Source: an uncultured Eubacteriales bacterium
Lineage (GTDB): Bacteria; Bacillota; Clostridia; Lachnospirales; Bianqueaceae
DNA length: 7,843 bases
NCBI GenBank assembly: GCA_900322165.1
Contig: ONYR01000117.1
Coordinates: 1-7,843, forward strand
Direction: 5' to 3'
Positions 1 through 5,364 of this stretch are shown here, one piece after another (the stretch's first letter is position 1; every line of letters begins with the position of its first letter). Both the position numbers and the translations under genes were made by a program. The notes under the pieces were generated by a model. The model was given only the letters and a program-made list of their open reading frames with translations, was not told the origin of the DNA and did no database searches.

Positions 1-1523
1 GTTTTGACGCTGAGGAGGGTGTATTCGTAGGCGCAGATGACGGAGTCGGCGCGGTGGATCAGGGAGAGGTCGTAGGGTGCGCCCATGAGGATGACATCGA
101 GGTGGACCGGCTTGGCTTCCAGATGTCTGAGGATCGCTTCCTGCGATTTGCGGAAGCGTGCGTTGTAAAGGGCGAGGATGACATGATCCTTTCCTTCCGC
201 GATCATCCGGTCGATTGTTTCCGTGTAAGGCTCCACCGCTGCGTCTCCCTGCATCGGGATCTCGATGCCGCAGATGCCCTTCTTTGACAGCAGGGCGGTC
301 AGCGACAGGGGATCCATGTCCTCCACGCCCGTGACTGCGCGGCTCGGCGGTGCGGCGACAAGGACGTTCGGAGAGGAAAGATCCGTGTCAAAGCTTCCGC
401 AAAGCAGGGTGTGCGCGTCTGCGGAGATTTCGCCCGCGAGCTGCAGGTATTCCGGGTTGAAAGCCGCTTCCATGGCCTTCTTCGGGTCGATCTCCTGACG
501 CTCAAGAAGATGCATGCGCGCTTTCGTCTCCATGATCCGGCGGTAGGATTCGTCGATCCGTGCTTCACTCAGGCGACCGGACTCGAGCGCGGCATAGATC
601 GCCTCGGCCGCTTCCGAGATCGCCTTCATGGTGTGGGAGATCGTCAGGATGTCCACGCCGGCTTCGATCGCGCGCACCGCGCCTTCGCCTCTCGGGTAGG
701 TTACCGCGATCGCGTCCATCTCGAGGCAGTCGGTCATGGATAGGCCCTCAAAGCCCATCTTTCCGCGCAGCAGCTCGGTTTGGATCTTGTGAGAAAGGGT
801 TCCCGGATTATCCGGATCTACCTTCGTGTAGCGCACGTGGGCGGACATGACCGCGTCCGCGCCTGCGCGGATGCCAAGCTCGAACGCTTTGAACTCGGTC
901 TCGTTCAGCACCGATTCCTCGGTATCGTTGACCGGAATCCCAAGGTGCGAATCGGAAACGACGTTGCCGTGGCCCGGGAAGTGCTTGATCACGCCCGCGA
1001 CAAGCGCATCCTTCATGCCGAGCATCATGGCCGAAGCGACCGCGCCGACCCGCTCGGGATCGTCCCCGTAAGAGCGGGTTCCGATGACCGGGTTGGCCGG
1101 TTCGATGTTGGTGTCCATGTCCGGCGCGAGGTCCATGTTGATTCCGCATTTGCGCAGGATGTCGCCGGCGTTACGCCCAAGACGGCGCACACGTGTAAGG
1201 TCTTCGTCGGTCAGCCTGGTCGCGGCGGAAACCGCAGCCGCACCGGGATAGAGCGCTGCCCCCTCCACCAAACGGCTGACAATGCCGCCCTCCTGATCGA
1301 GTGTCAGGAACGGTGCGGCGCCAAGCGCGTCATAGACCATGTCGCTCAGCTCTTTGGAAAGCGCGGCAAGCTGCTCCGCTCCCGTGATGTTGCGGGCAAA
1401 GTAGATATAGTTGCCGACGTAGTATTTCTCCAGCAAGGTACGCGCCTGATCATCCACATACGCGGAGGGAAATCCGCACATCAGCATCTGACCGACTTTT
1501 TTCTTTAATTCCAGGCTGACCAT
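1..1523 (-). CDS. nagZ: GH3 beta-N-acetylhexosaminidase, NagZ type (C-terminus cut by window edge)
   Basis: Glycoside hydrolase family 3 enzyme expected to remove non-reducing GlcNAc from muropeptide or other N-acetylhexosaminide fragments. I translated it by hand: the frame is open for 507 codons from ATG 1523 to the window edge and has no stop. The N-terminal TIM-barrel shows the NagZ hallmarks: DQEGG at residues 76-80, KHFPGHG at 180-186, the Asp-Ser-His acid/base dyad at D191/H193, and the nucleophile in MTDCLEM, D265. The Asp-His dyad separates NagZ from GH3 glucosidases, which take a Glu from the second domain. From about residue 365 a second alpha/beta domain follows, as in Gram-positive two-domain NagZ. 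It ends in ICAYEYTLLSVK, so probably only a few dozen residues are missing. No signal peptide is visible, so it likely works in the cytoplasm on imported fragments. The start is fixed by AAAGGAGG at 1531-1538, 7 bases upstream. It lies 58 bases after murG and is probably co-transcribed. Confidence 0.93.
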   Translation of the reverse strand, partial: MVSLELKKKVGQMLMCGFPSAYVDDQARTLLEKYYVGNYIYFARNITGAEQLAALSKELSDMVYDALGAAPFLTLDQEGGIVSRLVEGAALYPGAAAVSAATRLTDEDLTRVRRLGRNAGDILRKCGINMDLAPDMDTNIEPANPVIGTRSYGDDPERVGAVASAMMLGMKDALVAGVIKHFPGHGNVVSDSHLGIPVNDTEESVLNETEFKAFELGIRAGADAVMSAHVRYTKVDPDNPGTLSHKIQTELLRGKMGFEGLSMTDCLEMDAIAVTYPRGEGAVRAIEAGVDILTISHTMKAISEAAEAIYAALESGRLSEARIDESYRRIMETKARMHLLERQEIDPKKAMEAAFNPEYLQLAGEISADAHTLLCGSFDTDLSSPNVLVAAPPSRAVTGVEDMDPLSLTALLSKKGICGIEIPMQGDAAVEPYTETIDRMIAEGKDHVILALYNARFRKSQEAILRHLEAKPVHLDVILMGAPYDLSLIHRADSVICAYEYTLLSVK

Positions 1524-1530
1524 TTTCCGT

Positions 1531-1538
1531 CCTCCTTT
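1531..1538 (-). promoter_or_regulatory. Strong Shine-Dalgarno of the GH3 gene
   Basis: The minus strand reads AAAGGAGG followed by the 7-base spacer ACGGAAA and then ATG. It is the strongest ribosome-binding site in the window and fixes the GH3 start at 1523. It contrasts with the weak site in front of the overlapping murG gene just upstream. Confidence 0.85.
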
Positions 1539-1548
1539 GAGGCAGACA

Positions 1549-1573
1549 CAGCCGCTCAATAAGCGAGCGGCTG
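1549..1573 (-). other. Intercistronic 9-bp perfect hairpin between murG and the GH3 gene
   Basis: CAGCCGCTC at 1549-1557 pairs perfectly with GAGCGGCTG at 1565-1573 around a 7-base loop. It sits 8 bases after the murG stop and 10 bases before the GH3 Shine-Dalgarno. No T-run follows on either strand (the minus strand continues TGTCTGCCTC), so it is not a canonical intrinsic terminator. It could stabilise the 3' end of the murG message, mark a processing site, or act as a leaky attenuator that changes the GH3/MurG ratio. The fold is seen directly; the role is inferred. Confidence 0.6.
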
Positions 1574-1581
1574 GTGCATGT

Positions 1582-2667
1582 TTATTCTGACTTTTTCAGC
1601 TGTTTTTTGATGATCCGGGCTACTTCCTTCGTGCCGTTTTTCGCCTTGATATCCATCGCTTTGCGGTAGCGGTCGCGGTTGGTGTAGACCGTCTCGAGCG
1701 CTTTCATCAGCGACTCTTCGGTGATGTCCTCCTGGCGCAGCAGGTAGCTGAAGCCCTGCGCCTCAAACTGCTCGGCGTTCAGGATCTGGTCACCGCGGCT
1801 GTTTTCCGTCGGCAGCGGTACCAGGACGTTGGGCATTTTCAAAAGAAGGAATTCGTTGATCGCATTCGAACCCGCACGGCTCAGCACCAGATCGGTCATC
1901 GCAAACAGATCCGGCAGCTCATCCTTCGCAAACTGGAGCGGGAAATAACCCTTTGCGTGATGCTTCACCTCATAGTCGCTGTAGCTTCCGTAAAGGTGAA
2001 GGATCTGGAAATGCTCCATCAGGAGGTCAAAGTACTGATCCACCGCATCGTTGAGCGCTCCGGCTCCCAGCGATCCGCCTACGACCATCAGCACCGGCTT
2101 GCCCTTCGGGTCAAGGCCGGTCAGTTCAAATCCCTTTTCGCGGCTTCCCTGCGTTAAGCTCTCGCGAATCGGCGTTCCGGTGTAGACCGCCTTGCCCTCG
2201 GGAAGATGCTTCAGGGTTTCGGGGAATGTCACGCAAAGACGGTTGGCAAACGGCGCGCAAAGCTTGTTCGCCAGTCCGGGAGTCAGATCGGACTCATGCA
2301 GAATGACCGGGGTGTAAGTCAGCCACCCAGCTACCGCAGCCGGCCAGCTCATGAATCCGCCCTTGCAGAAGATCGCGCCGGGGCGGTGCTTCAGGATGTG
2401 ATAGATCCCCTGAAACACACCAACGCCCATGCGAATCGGTGTCCGCAGAAGGTCCAGGTCAAAGCTGCGGTGCAGCCGGCCCGAGTTCATGTTGTGGAAC
2501 GGCATGCCGGTTTCCTTAACGATCCCGGCTTCGATACCATAGGGACGGCCCAGATATTCACAGGCGATCCCGTCCTTTTTCAGCTCATCCGCGAGCGCGA
2601 GGTTCGGGAAGATGTGACCGGCCGTACCGCCGCCGGTCATAAATACCAATTTTGAATTACGCTTCAT
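1582..2667 (-). CDS. murG: MurG-type UDP-GlcNAc:lipid I N-acetylglucosaminyltransferase
   Basis: GT28 family glycosyltransferase of 361 residues. MurG transfers GlcNAc from UDP-GlcNAc onto undecaprenyl-pyrophosphoryl-MurNAc-pentapeptide to make lipid II on the inner face of the membrane. Visible motifs: glycine loop GGGTAGHI at 12-19 (His18), KGGF at 102-105, HESD at 124-127, a second glycine loop GGSLGA at 197-202, RAGSNAINE at 264-272 (E272 matches the nucleotide-ribose-binding Glu of E. coli MurG), and GDQILNA at 292-298. HESD and the RGDQ segment, in place of HEQN and the usual QxxNA context, place it in the alternative MurG branch common in Bacillota. A second, canonical murG may exist elsewhere. 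Upstream in-frame codons run back to 2793 but lie inside galE. ATG 2667 starts right at the conserved N-terminus and overlaps galE by 11 bases. Its ribosome-binding site is weak (GAAGAA), which suggests translational coupling to galE. Confidence 0.92.
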   Translation of the reverse strand: MKRNSKLVFMTGGGTAGHIFPNLALADELKKDGIACEYLGRPYGIEAGIVKETGMPFHNMNSGRLHRSFDLDLLRTPIRMGVGVFQGIYHILKHRPGAIFCKGGFMSWPAAVAGWLTYTPVILHESDLTPGLANKLCAPFANRLCVTFPETLKHLPEGKAVYTGTPIRESLTQGSREKGFELTGLDPKGKPVLMVVGGSLGAGALNDAVDQYFDLLMEHFQILHLYGSYSDYEVKHHAKGYFPLQFAKDELPDLFAMTDLVLSRAGSNAINEFLLLKMPNVLVPLPTENSRGDQILNAEQFEAQGFSYLLRQEDITEESLMKALETVYTNRDRYRKAMDIKAKNGTKEVARIIKKQLKKSE

Positions 2668-3685
2668 TTTCTTCGTTGTATCCGTTCGGATTTTTGCTCT
2701 GCCAGTTCCAGGAATCACGGCACATGTCCGCGATATCATACTGCGCCTTCCAGCCAAGCTCGCGCTCCGCCTTGGAGGGGTCGCTGTAGACAAACGCCAG
2801 GTCGCCTGCGCGGCGCGGCTCGATCCGGTACGGGATCTCGTGGCCGCAGGCCTCGGAGAACGCCTTGATGACTTCCAGCACGCTGTAGCCGCGGCCGGTT
2901 CCGAGGTTGTAGACGACTACGCCCGGCTTATCCTTCAGCTTGCCAAGCGCTGCAAGATGGCCCTTCGCAAGGTCAACGACATGGATGTAATCACGCACGC
3001 CGGTACCATCGGGCGTCTCGTAATCGTTGCCGTAAACATGGACAAAGTCGCGGCGTCCGACCGCTACCTGCGCCACATACGGAACAAGGTTGTTCGGAAT
3101 GCCCTTCGGATCCTCGCCGATGAGGCCGCTCTCATGCGCACCGATCGGGTTGAAATAGCGCAGCAAAATCACGTTCCAGGACGGATCCGCAATGTTCACG
3201 CTCTTGAGGATCTCCTCGATCATCCACTTCGTCCAGCCGTACGGGTTGGTCGCGGGCTGCTTTTCGGACTCCTCGCTGATCGGCATGACCTTCTGGTAAC
3301 CGTACACAGTCGCGGAAGAGGAGAAGATCAGGTTCTTGACCCCGTGCTCACGCATCGCGTTGCACAGATTCAGCGTCCCGCCGATATTGTTTTCATAATA
3401 CTCAAGGGGCTTCTGCACCGACTCTCCGACCGCCTTGTAGCCGGCAAAATGGATGACCGCATCGATCTTTTCCGCGTCGAAGATCGCCTTCAGCGCGCCC
3501 TTGTCCAGAAGATCCGCTTCGTAAAACTTCAGGGTCTTGCCCGTGATCTCCTCGACGCGCTCCAGCGCTTTTTCACTCGCGTTGTACAGATTGTCAACGA
3601 CCACGACCTCATAGCCTGCGTTTAACAGTTCCACGCAGGTGTGAGAACCGATGTAGCCCGCTCCGCCTGTCACGAGAATTGCCAT
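2657..3685 (-). CDS. galE: UDP-glucose / UDP-N-acetylglucosamine 4-epimerase
   Basis: Extended short-chain dehydrogenase of 342 residues (E. coli GalE has 338) that interconverts UDP-Glc and UDP-Gal, and possibly UDP-GlcNAc and UDP-GalNAc, through a 4-keto intermediate with tightly bound NAD. Visible: dinucleotide loop GGAGYIGS at 7-14, D31 in DNLYNAS, the SSSATVYG strand with catalytic S124, and the Y149-x-x-x-K153 pair in NPYGWTK, all at the same numbers as in E. coli. RYFNPIGAH begins at 176 and substrate-binding RRAGDL at 291-296. Position 299, a bulky Tyr in E. coli that restricts the pocket, is Val here. This favours acceptance of N-acetylated sugars. The start at ATG 3685 has AGAGAGG at 3694-3700, 8 bases upstream. 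It follows mtnN after an 89-base gap, the longest gap within the gene set apart from its leader, and its 3' end overlaps murG. Cytoplasmic. Confidence 0.95.
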   Translation of the reverse strand: MAILVTGGAGYIGSHTCVELLNAGYEVVVVDNLYNASEKALERVEEITGKTLKFYEADLLDKGALKAIFDAEKIDAVIHFAGYKAVGESVQKPLEYYENNIGGTLNLCNAMREHGVKNLIFSSSATVYGYQKVMPISEESEKQPATNPYGWTKWMIEEILKSVNIADPSWNVILLRYFNPIGAHESGLIGEDPKGIPNNLVPYVAQVAVGRRDFVHVYGNDYETPDGTGVRDYIHVVDLAKGHLAALGKLKDKPGVVVYNLGTGRGYSVLEVIKAFSEACGHEIPYRIEPRRAGDLAFVYSDPSKAERELGWKAQYDIADMCRDSWNWQSKNPNGYNEENEA

Positions 3686-3740
3686 GATGAATACCTCTCT
3701 TACATTAAAATATGATAGTGCCTGTCCGATCTTTTATGAT

Positions 3741-3758
3741 GGCACGTTCGATCATGCC
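3741..3758 (-). other. Short hairpin in the mtnN-galE gap
   Basis: On the minus strand GGCATG-ATCGAA-CGTGCC folds into a 6-bp stem (one G-U pair) with a 6-base loop, 16 bases after the mtnN stop. No T-run follows, so it is not a clear terminator. The A/T-rich stretch nearer galE (3704-3717, minus-strand TATCATATTTTAAT) could hold a -10 element. I found no acceptable -35 at 16-18 bases, so I do not call a galE promoter. Confidence 0.3.
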
Positions 3759-3774
3759 TTCAGCTTTGTAACGA

Positions 3775-4446
3775 TTAAGACTTCAGCATCGCGTCGATCA
3801 GCTTGACCGCGCGCTCCGCGGCCATCTCGACGAACTCATAATAGGACACAGGCGCCCCATCATCCGCTCCGTCAGAGATCGCACGGATGATCAGGAACGG
3901 AACCTGATTGAGCAGCGCGACCTGAGCGATCGCTGCGCCTTCCATTTCCGTGCAGGAAGCCTGAAACGTGGTAGCGATCCACTCTTTTTTCTCCGGGGAC
4001 GCAATAAACTGATCGCCGGAGGCAACGCGCCCGATGCGGTAAGAAAGGCCTAACGCCGAAGCTGCCTTCTCCGCCTTTTCCATAAGCGCCTGATCCGCCG
4101 GCATGCTCAGCCCGACCCCCGACACATATCCCGGACTGTCTCCGAAATACATGGTATCGAAGTCATGCTGAACCGCATCCCTTGAAATCACCAGATCGCC
4201 CACATGAAGGTCCGGATCCAGCGCCCCGGCAACGCCAACGTTGATGATCGCCTCCGGCTGATACAGATCGATCATCTTCTGCGCGCAGAGTGCCGCGTTT
4301 ACCTTGCCGATCCCGGCCTGCACGAGCACAACGTCTTTCCCTTCCATGCGGCCGCGGACATACTCCATCGGTCCCTTAGCCTCGGCCCCGAATGCCTTGC
4401 AAAGCGCCTCGCGCTCCTGCACGGTGGCCGCGATAATTCCGATCAT
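3775..4446 (-). CDS. mtnN: 5'-methylthioadenosine/S-adenosylhomocysteine nucleosidase
   Basis: Cytoplasmic purine nucleosidase of 223 residues (E. coli MtnN has 232). It cleaves adenine from 5'-methylthioadenosine, S-adenosylhomocysteine and usually 5'-deoxyadenosine, removing inhibitory by-products of SAM chemistry; with LuxS the SAH branch feeds autoinducer-2. The family pattern is complete: MIGIIAATVQERE at the N-terminus with E11 matching E. coli Glu12, SGIGK-like AGIGKVNAA near 45-53, SGDQFI at 143-148, TEMEGAAIA with E167/E169 matching Glu172/Glu174, and RAISDGAD with catalytic D192 matching Asp197. An in-frame TTG two codons upstream was passed over because GGGAG at 4456-4460 lies 9 bases from ATG 4446 and the family begins at this point. 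It sits 50 bases after the SIS gene with no promoter between them, so the two are probably co-transcribed. Its role next to sugar genes is not obvious; it may be a passenger housekeeping gene. Confidence 0.95.
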   Translation of the reverse strand: MIGIIAATVQEREALCKAFGAEAKGPMEYVRGRMEGKDVVLVQAGIGKVNAALCAQKMIDLYQPEAIINVGVAGALDPDLHVGDLVISRDAVQHDFDTMYFGDSPGYVSGVGLSMPADQALMEKAEKAASALGLSYRIGRVASGDQFIASPEKKEWIATTFQASCTEMEGAAIAQVALLNQVPFLIIRAISDGADDGAPVSYYEFVEMAAERAVKLIDAMLKS

Positions 4447-4496
4447 CGTCAAACTCTCCCTATCTTGCTCAAACTAACTGCTCTTTGGCGTCCGTC

Positions 4497-5234
4497 TTAC
4501 AGGAACGGTACACGTTTCTTGTATTCCGCGATGATGGCCGCATTTTTGCGGTCACCCTCATCGGTGTTCGCGCTCGTAAAGATCGGGGGCTGGATCCCCA
4601 TCGCCAAAAGCTTTTCGATCGTTGCGGTCGTAACCATGTTGACGATCGTTGCGTCAATGACCGTCGAGGTCGGCGCGATCATCTGTCCCTCAGGCAGGCC
4701 TTCCAGATGCAGGCAGGCATCGCCGAGCACACCGCCGTTGTCGAGCACATAGTCGCACACCTCAAAGAGGCGCTTGCCGCTCACGTGGCGGCTCGTGACC
4801 GCCTTCGTATGGTTCAGGCTCGTGATCGCAACCGTCGCAGCCCCGATTGCTTTGGCTGTCAAAGCCGCTTCGATCCCGGCCGCGTTGCGCCCGGAGTTCG
4901 AGATCACAAACAGCACGTCGCCCTTTTGGATCCCGCTGTTTTTGATTACGATCTCACCCACGCCCTCGAGACGTTCGTACGTACTCGAGACGGCTGCGCC
5001 TTCATGTAGCATCAGGAAATTCTTAAGGATCGGGGAGATCGCCGCAAGCCCGCCCGCGCGGTAGAACGGCTCCTCCGAGATCATGTGGGAATGGCCGGTT
5101 CCAAAGAAGTACAGCATGCCGCCCTCCGCGATCGACTTCGCGCAGACCGCGCTCACCTCATCGATCACCGGTGCCACGTTCGCCTCGACATGGTCCAGCA
5201 ATTTTCGGATCTCACTCAAGTATTCCATGTTCAT
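4497..5234 (-). CDS. SIS-domain phosphosugar-binding protein (COG4821 / UPF0309 type)
   Basis: 245-residue protein with one SIS (sugar isomerase) fold, the domain used by MurNAc-6-P etherases, GlcN-6-P isomerases and sugar-responsive regulators to bind phosphorylated sugars. Visible: an N-terminal helix, the first SIS strand and loop FFGTGHSHM at 43-51, the phosphate-binding ISNSGRNAAGIEAA at 111-124, and APTSTVID at 187-194, a typical third SIS element. There is no helix-turn-helix and no signal peptide, so it is likely a soluble enzyme acting as a dimer or tetramer. The length and motif set fit the uncharacterised UPF0309/COG4821 group rather than MurQ, whose ligand loop differs. The start ATG 5234 is set by AAGGAG at 5244-5249, 9 bases upstream; an earlier GTG at 5255 lies upstream of that site and is rejected. 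It is the first gene after the promoter at 5329-5357. The substrate is unknown; a phosphorylated amino sugar is plausible from the neighbouring NagZ, GalE and MurG genes. Confidence 0.87.
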   Translation of the reverse strand: MNMEYLSEIRKLLDHVEANVAPVIDEVSAVCAKSIAEGGMLYFFGTGHSHMISEEPFYRAGGLAAISPILKNFLMLHEGAAVSSTYERLEGVGEIVIKNSGIQKGDVLFVISNSGRNAAGIEAALTAKAIGAATVAITSLNHTKAVTSRHVSGKRLFEVCDYVLDNGGVLGDACLHLEGLPEGQMIAPTSTVIDATIVNMVTTATIEKLLAMGIQPPIFTSANTDEGDRKNAAIIAEYKKRVPFL

Positions 5235-5292
5235 AAGAATCCACTCCTTTCCCACGCTGCCTCTTTCCCGTGCAGAGTACTAACGCACAACG

Positions 5293-5307
5293 CGAGCACC
5301 CCGCTCG
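5293..5307 (-). other. Leader hairpin upstream of the SIS gene
   Basis: In the predicted 5' leader the minus strand reads CGAGC-GGGGT-GCTCG, a perfect 5-bp stem with a 5-base loop. A looser GTGC...GCAC pairing follows nearer the ribosome-binding site. The folds are too small to match a riboswitch class I know, and no terminator with a T-run is present in the leader. It may only affect message stability. Confidence 0.35.
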
Positions 5308-5328
5308 GCTCTTGGCACAGTTTCATCT

Positions 5329-5357
5329 ATTGTAATCATTTGGGCTCGTCTTTTCAA
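5329..5357 (-). promoter_or_regulatory. Housekeeping-sigma promoter for the SIS-mtnN-galE-murG-GH3 gene set
   Basis: On the minus strand TTGAAA (5352-5357) is followed after exactly 17 bases by TACAAT (5329-5334). Each hexamer differs from the sigma-A/sigma-70 consensus by one base. The surrounding DNA is visibly more A/T-rich than the genes. Transcription would start near 5322, leaving a leader of about 88 bases before the SIS start codon. The element begins 8 bases after the ceramidase-like stop, so it separates two transcription units, although no terminator for the upstream unit is visible. Confidence 0.72.
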
Positions 5358-5364
5358 CCGTTTC

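Noticed and set aside
780..1508. Long plus-strand open frame of 242 codons opposite the GH3 gene
   Set aside because: It is the antisense shadow of a GC-rich, strongly coding minus-strand gene whose translation shows intact catalytic motifs. The plus-strand peptide shows no recognisable domain.
1549..1573. Intrinsic terminator after murG
   Set aside because: The stem is good but no T-run follows on either strand, so it is listed as a hairpin of unknown role.
2668..2793. A 42-residue N-terminal extension of the MurG frame
   Set aside because: It lies inside the conserved C-terminal end of galE, has no family similarity that I can see, and MurG proteins begin right at the glycine loop. ATG 2667 is the sensible start.
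2840..3625. Long plus-strand open frame of 261 codons opposite galE
   Set aside because: It is an antisense shadow of a gene with perfect GalE motifs and shows no recognisable domain.
3704..3740. A galE promoter with TATCAT as -10
   Set aside because: The hexamer 17 bases upstream is ATCATA, which does not resemble TTGACA, and neighbouring spacings are no better.
5235..5255. GTG start at 5255 for the SIS gene
   Set aside because: The strong AAGGAG at 5244-5249 lies downstream of that GTG and 9 bases before ATG 5234, which gives the usual family length.
5235..5320. T-box-like leader (GGGGTGCTCGCG resembles the T-box core)
   Set aside because: The conserved AGGGTGGNACCGCG core is not present, and there is no terminator hairpin or specifier stem. 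The resemblance is a local GC-rich hairpin.
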